Notes under the pieces: generated by a model
Databases searched by the model: none
What the model saw: only the letters and a program-made list of their open reading frames with translations
What the model was told of the DNA's origin: nothing
Shown here: piece by piece, positions 43,955 through 55,289 of the stretch
Numbering within the stretch: the first letter of the stretch is position 1
How the letters are laid out: the number at the start of each line of letters is the position of its first letter
Assembly: GCF_000182925.2 (NCBI RefSeq)
Contig: NC_026504.1
Span: forward strand, 1,612,001 to 1,676,000
DNA from: Neurospora crassa OR74A
Lineage: Eukaryota; Ascomycota; Sordariomycetes; Sordariales; Sordariaceae
Length of the DNA: 64,000 bases
Reading direction: 5' to 3'
Program-made: the position numbers and the translations under genes

Positions 43955-45482
43955 CAAAGAGATGCAGGAACCGGATGGACTCCACTCGTTCGTTGGTCAT
44001 TGTATTCTTAAGGTGTCTGTCTAGACCTCGGAAGTAACATGGTCCTGCATGCTGACTGCTTATTGCGTGTTGTACAAGGTATTCATCCTCGGAACTCTTA
44101 GCATTTTTCACTATGTAAGAACGGAGTGAGCCAGATAGGTGGGCATGGTGGCTAACACCCAGACAACGAACGAGCTGTGATCACCAATTCACATAAAACA
44201 TGCAAGGTTCAAACCCAGACCCGCTTGAACGGTTCACCGATCAGCACCTTACATGAACTTCCGAGCCTCTCCCCAGTGTGTTCCCCTTTCAGATCCTTCC
44301 GTACATGACGGACCCGCCGAAGAAACAACCAACGATTCGGTCGGGAGCATCCGTATTCCCTACATATGTACATAGTATATGCAATATGTAGATCATCGTG
44401 CCTATTATGCATACGGTGAGATGGGTATGTAAGTAAAACCCGTGGGAGGCCAGGTTGCTGACGATCGCTGACCACACAGTGTCCTATATAAAGCCACGAA
44501 GCTTCCATTGCCTGTGGTGGTTCGTGCTTGGTACTTGACAAGGGGGCATTTTACTCTGGTTCGCAACCACAGTACTGTAATATCCCGATGTTCGTTCTGT
44601 CCCATGCTCGGAGTCGGTCGGTATTAACTCTAAGGTTTTCTAATATATCAGATCAAACCAACCGAGCTGCAAAGAACACATGCCATCTGCCATCTGTCAC
44701 CTGATGGGTGATAGTGTTCGGTTCGGTTCGGTCTAATATCCTATAGGGCCGATGAGGGTGCCCAATAGGCTGGGGGAGCGTAGGTTTGGGTAGGCGGTTG
44801 GCTGTATAGTCGGCTTCAATTTCGAGTCTGAATGCGAAATTCTGGTAACTGTTGCGTGAGATATGTTTCCCCATTGTCTGGTATTGTAAGATCTGATTCA
44901 AATAGCAAATTCGTGACATGAAGCTGTGAAGTCGATGTTCGAGCTTGATTCGGTAAATACATGGTCGATTTATGTTTTGTTCCTCATGGAGTTCGAGCTT
45001 TCGTACGACATTTCCAAACGATAGTATATGGCAAGTCAGGTCATCTGGGAAGTCAGAAAACGGAACTTCATCATAAACCAGAGTTGTGGAGGAAAGGGCA
45101 AAAGAAGGGATGCGAAGAGACGATCATCGTGACCAAGTGTCGGAACATTGCGGGGTTACCGCTATAAAGCAGATATGCAATTAGACGATAAGTGCCGCAC
45201 AGTAGCGTCTCCGGAGCAACCACCCCCCACCATGACATGGGGTTCAATCAACACCTCCAACGGTCCATCCAAAAGTTGCGACAGAGATCAACGCGTCTGG
45301 ACACGCGCCAACGAACCACCCTTCTTGGAACAGCCCTCCACACATTCTTACGCGATACTCATTTGCATCATCCACGCGACAGTCACGACGACAAAGGAAA
45401 CCCGCGAAATCATCGAGCGAACCACGAACCACGAACCCATCCGAGTCCGTTGGTGCCCCAGCACACCACACCACAGCCAAAC

Positions 45483-46944
45483 ATGGCCTTCAACCCACGA
45501 ATGTCCATCCTACCTCCGCAGCCGCAACAATCGCGGCAGCGCAAAAAGGAAGAAGAAGCCGCCTACGCCAACATGCGCCTGCCCGACCGCGAAATCGTCG
45601 GCTGCATCAACGAGCTCGGCATCCCCTTCACGCTGGCCGACCTGCAGAAGCCCAACCCGATCCAGGTGCAGATGATATTCGAGTGGTTCGGCGAGCTGCT
45701 GATGAATAAGACGCGTCAGACGGTCGACCCGGCGATGCGCGCGGCCGCCGAGGATGTCTGCGGCCCCGAACTGGGCGAGGCCATGATGCCTTCGGATACG
45801 CGAAATCTGCTGGGGTTTTACGTGTCGCTACGCAGGCTGATGCTGGATTGCGGAGTGAATGATTTCAGCTTCAATGACCTTTACAAACCGACGCATGACC
45901 GGTTGGTTAGGATGCTGAGTTATGTCATCAACTTTGTCAGGTTCCGTGAGAGCCAGACAAGCGTCATTGATGAGCATTGCAACAAGGCTGAGCAGACAAA
46001 GGCGCGTATCGAGCAGCTGTATGTCGAGAACCAGAATATGGAGGCGCAGTTGGAGGAGATGAGACACAATCGTAGGGCAATGGAAGTGCTGGTTCAGGAG
46101 AAGACGGTGCGCAATGAGGAGCTCAAGAAGCGGCTGCTGGAGCTCAGGCGAAGCCAGGAGAAGGTGGCCGCGAGGTTGGAGGAGGCCAAGACCAAGAAGG
46201 GCGAGTTGGCGGCAGAGTTGGAGGAAAAGACGGCTACCAAAATTGCGCTCAAGCAGGAGAGTGCAAAACTCCGGCCTTATGTGCTCCAGAGCCCGTCGGC
46301 GCTGCAGGCTAGTTTGGCGGAGCTGAGCAACACGCTGAACAACGATAAGGCACATATTGATGCGCTGGACAGGCGATCAAGAGCTCTCCAGACGTCAACG
46401 GACTCGTTCAGCGTGGTGGCATCGGACGTGGCATCATGCATCAAGCTGTTGGAAGAGATCGCGATCGAGCTGGCCAAGGAAGAAGAGGAGAACGTTAAGA
46501 ACGCAAGGCAGAGAGACGCGCTCACGGAGCGGGGACACAATGTTAGAGAGGTGGAGCGTACCGAGGCGCTGCTCAAGAGGCAATTGGCCAAGTGGGTCGA
46601 TCGCACGGCGCAGCTGCGAACGCAGAGCGAGGAGAAGGCGCAAAAGGCCATGGAGAAGATGGAGGAGTTGAGGGCGGTGCATAGGAAGTTGACCGAGGAG
46701 AGGTCGGAGAAGGGCAAGGATATTGAGAGGAGGAGAGTGAGAATCGAGCAGACGGAGAAGAAGGTACGTTTAAGCTGGACTGAAAGAAAAGAAATGAGGA
46801 GAGATGCTAACCAGTTGTGCCCTCAACTAGATGCTCGACTTGAAAGAGAACATTGAAAACGAAGTCCACGCTGCCCACGACGAGTACCTCAAGATGGAGG
46901 CACACATCAAGCTGTACATTACCGAGATGGAGCAGGCCATCTGA
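45483..46944 (+). CDS. nuf2: Nuf2, Ndc80-complex kinetochore subunit
   Basis: Two exons (45483-46763 and 46831-46944) encode 464 residues. The N-terminal calponin-homology region is clear: [40 protein letters not shown], then [20 protein letters not shown] and [16 protein letters not shown], all Nuf2 hallmarks. From about residue 160 to the end the protein is a long coiled coil rich in Glu, Lys, Gln and Leu. It pairs with Ndc80 and, with Spc24/Spc25, links kinetochores to spindle microtubules. The 67-bp intron has GTACGT and GCTAAC signals. The frame is open upstream with an in-frame ATG at 45237, but the added 82 residues are low-complexity and family proteins start near [12 protein letters not shown], so I chose 45483. 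Confidence 0.95.
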
Positions 46945-47301
46945 GCGAGCGTTTATTGGTGGATATGTTTTATACCCTTTTGTTCGCACACTTGTTCTTG
47001 TTTAACGTACAGTGTACTGCACCGCATTGGTTCACGGGTAAAGCATCGAGGTTTTGTTTGGCATAAGAGGTTTCTGGAGCATGTATGGATACCATGGAGT
47101 GGCGTTTCGGTTTAGTTCCCAGCAGGCTGGAAAGGTTGGGTGTGGTAATCTTTGCCTTTCATACCCTTTTAGGAGGCATCAAAAGTTGTAACACTGAATG
47201 AGACCACGAACTCTTACGATTACAAATTTCTTTCTGCCGTGCTCTGTGTACTGAACACTATACGACCCTCATATTCTCTTTCCTGCAATGACCAACCATC
47301 C
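46945..47301. other. Convergent 3' spacer
   Basis: 357 bp between the stops of nuf2 and the next minus-strand gene; no gene seen. Confidence 0.5.
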
Positions 47302-48294
47302 TCAACTGAACAAACGATCTCTTTGCCTTTCCCTTTCCCACTCCCCAAACCCAAACTGGAACCATCGACCCAATACCCTCCTAACATCCACCGTCCTCCC
47401 AATCAACCCACCACCAACACTTCTCTCAAGATCCCCTCCTGCGCCTCTCAAAGCACTCCCGCTCACAACTGGCATCTTCTCCCCAAGCAAATCATCCAGG
47501 CTCCTCAGACTCTCATCATACCAAACTGGCTCAACAACCACAACCCCCAACCCAACCCTCCTCCCCGTCTCCAGCAATACAGCAGCCGTGGTGTTCAGCC
47601 CTTGCACGCTCCACTCGCTCGAATCACGATGTAAGGCTAGAAAGCCGTAGACTAATAATAGCTGTTGAGGTTGTGGACGTGCTTGCTGGTTTGGTAAGGG
47701 GTTATAAGTCGACGGATGAGGAGGAGGAGGGGTGGGAACCTTGTTGGTGTTGGTACTGTTATGATTGGTATCAAAGACAGAGAGAAAGGCGCGCAGGTGG
47801 GACACGGTGGGAACGAAGACTATGCGGATGTGTCGTGCTACGGCGACTTGGTAGAGGGGGGAGGCGAGGAGTTGGGAGGCCCAAGGGCCCGGGGTGATTT
47901 TGGCCGCCGGGGTGGTGCTTGTTGTTTTGGTGGGTTCATCTTGTGTTGACTGAGCTGTTGCTGCCGGTTGTTGTTGATTACTGGGCCACGGGATTTCCCG
48001 TTGTAACTCTTGGGCTTCCTTTTGGTCTTGTTTTGAATCTGTCGGTATCTTGTCTTGGTCTGGTTGAGGTGAACTTTGCCACTCTTCTTGCTCTTGACCC
48101 TGTGACTTGTCGTCATCTTCTTGGCTTTGCCTGATATCCCTAGCCAAAGCTGTGAGAAATTCGAGTCGGCTGGAGCAGACGATCAAGGTGGTGGGATAAC
48201 TGCAGTGGTGGATGATGTACCAGAGCAGCTCAGAGGGAAATGCCGGGGAGCAGAAGAGAGGCTGAGGTTGAGCCTGAGACTGAGAAGAGTCCAT
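47302..48294 (-). CDS. Unrecognised protein, possibly a RecA-fold-like factor
   Basis: A 330-residue frame started at MDSSQSQAQPQP. Upstream in frame there are only non-ATG codons, so 48294 is the first ATG. After a Gln/Ser-rich start comes FPSELLWYIIHHCSYPTTLIVCSSRLEFLTAL, which has the look of a strand-loop-helix opening of a RecA-like domain without a Walker A lysine. A Gln/Glu-rich low-complexity insert follows (residues ~65-135). The second half contains ARHIRIVFVPTVSHLRAFLSVF and LLLVYGFLALHRDSSEWSVQ, then LNTTAAVLLETGRRVGLGVVVVEP, similar in order to Walker-B-like and later strands. I suspect a divergent Rad51-paralogue-like (Shu/Csm2-type) protein, but no diagnostic residue proves it. 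A PWYDES-like C-terminal part is Gly- and Arg-rich. Confidence 0.65.
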   Translation of the reverse strand: MDSSQSQAQPQPLFCSPAFPSELLWYIIHHCSYPTTLIVCSSRLEFLTALARDIRQSQEDDDKSQGQEQEEWQSSPQPDQDKIPTDSKQDQKEAQELQREIPWPSNQQQPAATAQSTQDEPTKTTSTTPAAKITPGPWASQLLASPLYQVAVARHIRIVFVPTVSHLRAFLSVFDTNHNSTNTNKVPTPPPPHPSTYNPLPNQQARPQPQQLLLVYGFLALHRDSSEWSVQGLNTTAAVLLETGRRVGLGVVVVEPVWYDESLRSLDDLLGEKMPVVSGSALRGAGGDLERSVGGGLIGRTVDVRRVLGRWFQFGFGEWERERQRDRLFS

Positions 48295-49412
48295 GACATT
48301 GGTCGCTTGGTAGCTTTCACGACAGGAAAAAACGTTGGCCACGACTTGCGATTGCGCAACCAGCAAATATGTGCGTGTGGGGGGAGTGAGCTCCGTTTGA
48401 GATTTTGGTATTCGAGGAATGAAAATGCATTGGTTGTCGTCTCACATGCACGCTGCAGAAGGCGTTCCACTTGTGAGGTTTGTTTCTAAACTTTAAGGTA
48501 TCACATCGCGGGTCTCGGATAGGGCTGAGTTCCGCTTGTATCGCGGTGGCGGCCGTCCCGATCCATATGGTCAAGGTGTTTGTTCGGACCCGGGATGATA
48601 GGGGTCCTCCCGCGGACGGCAAAAGTGGAAGCTAAAACCTGGGGAGATTCGATTGAAAAGAATACACGCCTATATGCATATGCTTGGATCGTGCATAACG
48701 ACTAGAGGTAACAATCAAGGCAGCTCGAGCACTCAACCACCTGTCAGCTCGACATGAAAGACACCACTTGAATGCTCCCGTTATCCGGTCTTATTAACGG
48801 GGGAAAACCGTGAAATGGAGAGCGTAGATCTATCGGGTACCTTCAAGTGTGGAAAGGGGTGATTTTACCATCTCCTATGGTAAGGAAAAAAATGTTCATC
48901 GGAATCATCAAGCCATAAACGGGTTTTGGACATATAATTGAATCGAGCATCTGAGTTCAACATCTGGAAATCCTCGATAATCTCGTCGGTCGAGAGTTGT
49001 CAGCTGGCTTAACGACGGTTGGGTGGCATCGCCGCCGTGTCGGAAGCCTGATGTGAGTCTGTCAGGTATTGTTTCACTTTGGATTGCATTGTGTTGTGAG
49101 GCCGTAGAGGTAGGAAGATGATGGATGTCCCGCTTGTGATGTCTGTGTATAAGTGGAGGGTAGGTGAGAGATCGGGTGGTCAGCAAGGTAGGTAGTATCG
49201 GGTACATAGCTGCGAGGTAGGCCTGCTACGGATTCCCCGCTATTCCCCAATCCACCACAGCTCCAGGCCGTCCGTGCATCACGTCACAGCTCACCACCCA
49301 CTGCTGGGCACCGGGATCCTAACTTTGTCCATTCCAACTGATCATCGCAACACTCAAACGTGCTCCCCGAAACAGCGAGCTCAGTGCGCTGGATAACAGT
49401 CACTGACCCAAC
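48295..49412. other. Divergent intergenic region upstream of the AP-3 beta gene
   Basis: 1.1 kb without a supportable gene. It contains GGTAGGTA copies (49187-49194). Both promoters are expected here. Confidence 0.5.
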
Positions 49413-51983
49413 ATGGAATCGATAGCCAGGATTTCGTCGCTGCTAGAAAGCGGTAAGCTTAACTCCATCCCTCTTCAGGTTATCACCGTGTCCTCCTGCT
49501 TGCTGACCACGGCGTCTGTCTCTACTCCAGCCCGAGAGCTCACCCTCGATGCCGCCTCGGCCGCCCGCAGCGCCCGCAGCTCGTCCAAGCCTCTCGATCG
49601 CGTTCAGGTTAAGAAACTCCTCGACAGTCGCAATGAACGAGAAGTGCTGGACGGTCTGCGTCGGGTCATCTCGGTATGTTTTTACCCCATACATATGGTT
49701 TGGTGGCCATGGGAGCAAGTGCTAACAGCTCGGGCGCATGTCTTCTAGATGATGTACCGCTCGCAAAGGACACACCCTCTGTTCTCCTCCGTCGTCAAGA
49801 ACGTCGCCTCTCCGAATATCGAGATCAAGAAGCTGGTCTACATCTATTTGATCCACCATGCCGAGGAGGACCCCGACCTTGCCTTGCTATCCATCAACAC
49901 CATCCAGAAGTCGCTTTCCGATTCCAACCCTCAAGTGCGCGCCTTGGCTCTACGCACAATGTCCAACATACGGGTTCCCGTTATCAGCCAGATTGTGTCG
50001 TTGGCCATCAAGAAGGGCGCCGGAGACATCAACCCCTATGTGCGCCGAGCCGCTGCCTTGGCCATCCCCAAGTGTTACCGACTCGACCCATCCCAAATGC
50101 CCTCACTGCTCGAATATCTCTCGACTCTCTTAGGCGACAAGCAGTATTATGTGGCAGGTGCCGCCGTTACAGCCTTTCTGGAGATCTGTCCGGACAGATT
50201 GGACTTGATACACAAGCATTACAGGCAGTTAGTCAAGATGGTGGTGGATATGGATGAATGGAGCCAGCTCTCGACACTGCGGCTTATGACAGTTTATGCG
50301 CGAAAATGCTTCCCTCGACGAACCCGGATGGTGAAAGCCCAGGACAAGGCGGCCGATCTTCAGGACTTTTACGGTGATAACGCCGCCGCCAGCTCGAATA
50401 ATGACGCCGAGGGCCAGGAGGTTATTGTTCTCGACCCTGATCTCGAGCTGCTCCTCAACAGCATCAAACCCCTCCTCCAATCACGAAACTCAGGCGTTGT
50501 GGTTTCAGTAGCACGCTGTTACGATGCAGTAGGCACGCCCGAGTATGTCAAGACAGCCATCGGGCCATTGATAGCTTTGCTACGAGGCGCTCAGGATATC
50601 CAACAGGTTGCACTCTACAACATCGTATCCATTTGCCTTACCCGGCCTGCCGATTTCGTGCGCTATGCCTCGCATTTCCTAGTGCGTGCAACGGATACAC
50701 AACCCATATGGGAACTCAAGCTGGAGCTTTTGACACTCATCTTCCCACATGCTCCTCTCCATGTCAAGAGCCTTATTCTCAACGAGCTTGAGCACTTCAG
50801 CCGAGGAACCGATAAGGCGCTGGTTAGGGAGGCAGTTAGGGCTATTGGCCGCTGCGCGGTAACAGACACAACAGCTGCACCTAGGTGTCTGCGGTTGCTT
50901 CTCAGTCAAATCACTAGCTTGGACGGCACGCTGGCCGCAGAGAGCTTGACAGTGATACGACATCTAATCCAGCAGGACCCAACTGCACACGTCGCTACGG
51001 TCATAAGGCTGGCAAAGAACTTGGACTCGGCCACCGACCCACACGCTCGTGCCACCATTATCTGGCTCGTAGGCGAGTTCTCCGGTCTCAACGGAGAAGA
51101 GAACATCGCCCCTGACGTGCTTCGGATTCTGCTCAAGGACTTTCCCTCCGAGTCCGAAATCGCCAAACGACAAATCATCCTTCTCGGCGCCAAGGTCTAC
51201 CTACACTACCTCAACCGACAGATTGAAGCATCACAAAATGCCGATGGCGAACCGGGTCCTCCACCCAAGCTTCTCGAAGACGATGACCATCCAATTGCAA
51301 AGCTATGGAGTTATGTGCTCCTCCTGGCTCGCTACGATACCTCTTACGATCTCCGTGATCGCACTCGTCTCTACAAAGCATTGCTCGGCGTACCCCAGCT
51401 CGCAACCCTCATGCTGCTCGCGCCTAAGCCTGCGCCCCAAGCGCAAAGTCCCTCGGAGATGAGGCGTGGGTATACCCTTGGCTCTTCAGCCCTGGTCCTC
51501 GCCGATGCCGCCGGTGTTCACGGCGTCAGGGGCTACGAGGACTTGCCCGATTGGGTCGAAGAGGGCAAGCAGCCGGATCCGAGACTGAGAGAGACAGGTG
51601 TGCCACCAACCGCGACGTACGGCGAGAAGAGAGTCGTACCAGCTTTGGAGATTTTGGACGGTGGGTCGTCTAGATCAGTGCCTACGAAGTCTAATGGTCT
51701 GGGTGAGGGAGTAGGGACCAAGACACTTGATGATTGGCTTGCGGAGGAGGAGGATATCAGTAAGAAGGCGGTGCCAGTGTCAGCACCTGTGCAACGGCAG
51801 GTTGTGGAGGAGAGTGAAGAGGAGGATGAGGAAGGGGAAACCACTGAGGAAGAAGAAGATGATGATGAAGAAGAAGAAGAAGAAGAGGAGGAAGACGATG
51901 AAGAAGAAGAGGAAGAGAGTTCATCGGAAGAGGAGGAGTCTGATGATGACGAGGCCGAAGACGCGAGGCTGATGGGGGCATGA
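49413..51983 (+). CDS. apl6: AP-3 adaptor complex beta subunit
   Basis: Three exons (49413-49452, 49531-49673, 49749-51983) encode 805 residues. The adaptin N-terminal alpha-solenoid is evident: SRNEREVLDGLRRVIS, then MMYRSQRTHPLFSSVVKNVA, IEIKKLVYIYLIHHAEEDPD, LALLSINTIQKSLSDSNPQV and NPYVRRAAALAIPKCYRLDP. ATIIWLVGEFSG and AKLWSYVLLLARYDTSYDLR place it in the beta-adaptin group, and its acidic C-terminal hinge fits AP-3 beta (yeast Apl6). No large ear domain follows. AP-3 carries cargo from the Golgi or endosomes to the vacuole. The last ~70 codons are an almost pure Glu/Asp/Ser tract encoded by a GAA/GAG/GAT-rich repeat, so its length may vary between strains. Introns are 78 and 75 bp. Confidence 0.93.
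51806..51962 (+). repeat. GAA/GAG/GAT-rich tract coding an acidic tail
   Basis: Imperfect trinucleotide repeat inside the AP-3 beta coding region, giving runs of Glu and Asp interrupted by Ser. Confidence 0.9.
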
Positions 51984-52988
51984 CATCCAACTACTTGATA
52001 CCAGTATGAATTGAATGGTCAACTGACATGGAAGAATACCTCATAATTTACGATATGCAAGCTATGCTGCTTCTGTTCATCCTGGTCCTCCTCATAGTCA
52101 CGAGTCCATGAATTTCCTTCCCGAGTTTTCCGACACATCCTCTTTTCTGTCCAGAAGAAGAAGAAAGAGAAGGATATTAAGTTGTATTCCTCCCCTATAC
52201 AAGATGGCATCCAATCTGATTGTTGTGCCAACTTATGTTGCAAATAATACCATTTAGTTCCACTCGATACCGACCAGACTCAGGGAAATGGAAACAACAA
52301 GAAACATATCAAGTACGACGAGCACCAAGAGCGTCTTTAGCGATCCACTTTATTCACAATTTAGAAAAGAAGTCGTCATGTATTGCTTGATATAGCTCAT
52401 TTCTCGCCGTCTCGTTTCCTCGATCCCAAATTTGGAACTTGACTAACGGGCCCCCGTCCGGACACGTCCCGGTTTTCATGTCCTGAAAGGAAAAACGATG
52501 ATGGTTCCACTTCAGTTTCCACCCCTTCCTGCATAAAGAAGCATTCATCCTGAGAATCATGATACAACCAACCGCACAGTCCCTCCAATGTATTGCCTTG
52601 CCTCCTTTCTGAATGCCGGTGATCCGTCTTCCTTTCCCTCCGCCGCAATTGTCATCCTAGCCTCATCGTTGCTTTCCATTTCCCAAATCTCGGTCAAGTA
52701 GGTAACCCAGCAGACTCACCACCACCACCACCAGCAAGTCGGTCTGCTAAATTGTGGGAGGTTTGCAAAATCCCCAGTCCTCTTCGCCTTCGGTATGTAC
52801 CACCCGTCCGTCTCACCCCTCCCACACCCAGGGCATGAATAAGAAAGCGGACAAGAATGATGAGACCAATAGGGAGGAGAATAACCGGAGGAGGAAAGAA
52901 TCAGGAGAGAGAAAGAGTATCAATGGACGCCCGTGACGAAGTCGAAGTCGGTGCGTTACTTCTGCGCCTCCGTTCTGCCATATCCTCA
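51984..52988. other. Convergent intergenic region
   Basis: 1.0 kb with no supportable gene. Small minus-strand frames at 52354-52648 show no family features. Confidence 0.5.
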
Positions 52989-53321
52989 TCATTCTCCTCC
53001 TGCTGGTGCGGTTGGTGCTGCTGGTGCAAGTACTGTTGGTGCTGCTCCTAAGTATTTTCGATCGAGTTGTTGATCGCCGAACGCCAGTCGGGTGTCAATG
53101 AGTTCGTAGTCGTCGTCGTTGTTGCCGCCAGCGGCCACCATCCCGCGCCGACGCACAAATTCTCGCACGTGGGAAAAGATGATGATGATCCTATAACCAA
53201 TCATGCATATGCCTCCTAAGACGATGAACGTGATGAAGCAACTTGTTATCATCACCACCACCACAGCCGCCGGGACTATGGCCACGGAGAACAAGTGCAG
53301 GAAGAATGAATCGGAATCCAT
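52989..53321 (-). CDS. Small predicted membrane protein, function unknown
   Basis: A 110-residue frame from the ATG of MDSDSFFLHLFSVAIVP. Residues ~5-55 are strongly hydrophobic (FSVAIVPAAVVVVMITSCF, then FIVLGGICMIGYRIIIIF), enough for two membrane helices or one long hairpin. A basic junction, HVREFVRRRG, and an acidic patch, NNDDDYELIDTRLAFGD, follow, with an Ala/Pro-rich tail. The frame is open further upstream to an ATG at 53657, but that extension has leader-like composition. The hydrophobic, basic, acidic order is non-random, which favours a real gene, but I know no family. Confidence 0.45.
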   Translation of the reverse strand: MDSDSFFLHLFSVAIVPAAVVVVMITSCFITFIVLGGICMIGYRIIIIFSHVREFVRRRGMVAAGGNNDDDYELIDTRLAFGDQQLDRKYLGAAPTVLAPAAPTAPAGGE

Positions 53322-53713
53322 TGTTACTTGGGCGTGGATGGAGAGAGGCTTGGTGGTGGACTGGAGGTTTCTGGTGTCGGCAATGTTCTTGGGTTTTCTT
53401 CCCTTGGGTGTAATGGAGAGGAAGCCTTGATAGAGAAAGTTAGCTAGAGTCAAAAATTGACTGGCTATGAGACGGAGGAGACGGAAATGGGAGGGTGGGG
53501 TACTTGGGCTTGAATTGGCTTGGACGATCTGCTGGCTTAAGGGTAGTATGGTTGTTGCCTGATGTTTTCTGAGGTAGAAGAAAAATGATGGTAGGAAAGA
53601 ACAGGGGACTGGCGGATTAAGTACTTCGGTCTCTGGAATTGGAATTTCCTGGGCCATAGGTCAGAGTTCTCCTCTTGACGCAGGCTGTTCATAATAAATG
53701 TATCTTCGGGACA

Positions 53714-53717
<4 letters not shown>

Positions 53718-53744
<27 letters not shown>
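53718..53744. repeat. TA/TAAA-rich simple repeat
   Basis: ATATAAATATAAATATATAT-type tract. Confidence 0.85.
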
Positions 53745-54463
53745 GTGTTCCGGAGTTCCTGATGCATGAATACTGTTCCCATACCCGCCGAATAAACCCT
53801 CCTTTTTGCCACACAAGTACGAGAACATGATGGCACGAGGTGAAGCCAAGTCGGGGCTCGCATGCGTTTTTGTAAGCACTTTTCAGAGTCCGAAGAAAAA
53901 AAAATTTAAATTTCTTTTTTGTTGTCCACCTCCGAGATCCGGGCTAGAATGTCTCAATGTACATACATAAACAGATGGTTGGCCTGGCCGCGTGGCGGGA
54001 AGCCAGGACGCAACTTCGTCTACAATAATGGGAGTTCTTTCAGATGACAGACATACGAATATGCGGCATTGATGTAGAAAATGTTTGCGGTATATTTGTG
54101 AGTGTCGGGCTTCCTGAATATATCGGGATATTTTGGCCGGTTTACCCACCATCATATATGCAGGTAGAGTATAAAGGCGGAACGGACACTTGAGTATACC
54201 TTCCTATACCTGCATCCGCCAGAATAGTGGTTGAAACGTGAACCAAGATGTTTCATGGCATCATACTATCCGCAACGTGTCATATCTTTCCCGTTTGACA
54301 ATTCTAGTGGACTATTAAGCTCAAAGAAATCCGGAACTGAAAATTTGAACGTACATCGCATTTATAACAAAGTGCAGATTAAGCAGTGCAGCTATGTATG
54401 GTATCGAGAATGGAGTGTCTGGGCATGGCAAAATCTGTAGCCAAAGGCACGTCTGATGTAGGA

Positions 54464-54533
54464 GAAAAAAATTAAAAAAAAATTAAAAAAAAATTAAAAA
54501 AAAATTAAAAACGAAGGGGGGGGGGGGGGGGGG
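54464..54533. repeat. Tandem (A9TT) units followed by a G18 homopolymer
   Basis: An 11-bp unit, AAAAAAAAATT (the first copy has one A fewer), is repeated about four times to 54510, then after CGAA a run of 18 consecutive G (54516-54533). The two opposite simple sequences abut each other. Confidence 0.93.
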
Positions 54534-55289
54534 AAGGAGGGAGAGAGGGAGAGGATGGAGGCCGAGCAGAAAATGACGATGATGACATGTGAATTGACCC
54601 CGGAAACCGTAGTTGAGGTGAGCCCGTCTGGAACACTGAGTCTGGAACAGGCTTCTCAGGTCTTGCTGGTGTCAACATACTCCCGGCTGCGCGAGGGATT
54701 TCGAATCAGTTGCGTGGGCTTATCGGCATATGGAAGTTTTTGACAGTTGGTGAAACTAGAACGTAGCTCCAAGCCCGGAGAGGCTTAGGATTGTTGGAGA
54801 GGTAGTTACGCGCTAGGGACGAGACTGGACAATCCAGAACTCGGGCATCTCATCCCCGTTGCTAGTAGTAAGAGGAATGGCGTACGAATGATGGTTTAAA
54901 CCATGGGTATAGGGTTGCTTGGTTTACCAGACACATTCGTATCCTAAGGATCGGCTGTGTCCCTCTGCATCGAGGGCATAGTTGATGATGGGAAGCAAAA
55001 GTGGGTTATAACACAGCGCCAGGACTGCCCGGGTGGGTATGCTCAATCGAGGAGATCATGCCACGTCCTGGTGTGGATTCGGAGAAGAAAGAGCCATCCC
55101 ACCCCTACAAAGTCCAATCCCACCGGCTCATGGCTCTCGCGGCGTATATTCCCTGATTCCAAGGTCGAACACTTGTTTATGTCAGAGCTGGAGTTCTTTG
55201 GCATTCCGTCCGCTGCATATCCGACTTAAGTTTGACCGATATCGTCGCAGCTTTATCCATTTGCGTTCCTCAATTCCAGCCGGCACTTA

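Larger units (their letters stand above)
43823..45482. other. Region between the 5S gene and nuf2
   Basis: 1.66 kb with no supportable gene: the 5S upstream flank and the nuf2 promoter/leader. It contains a (CTG)n tract and a strong TATATAAAG at about 44484 on the plus strand with no coding gene soon after it. Confidence 0.45.
53322..55289. other. Gene-poor region with simple repeats
   Basis: About 2 kb without a supportable gene. It has a (TA)n tract near 53718-53744 and the unusual A-rich tandem array plus G18 run at 54464-54533. Confidence 0.5.

Noticed and set aside
44206-44216. GGTTCAAACCC, a B-box-like match
   Set aside because: The surrounding sequence cannot form a T-arm or an upstream D-arm.
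45237-45482. In-frame 82-codon N-terminal extension of Nuf2
   Set aside because: His/Arg/Thr-rich composition unlike the family N-terminus; the ATG at 45483 matches known starts.
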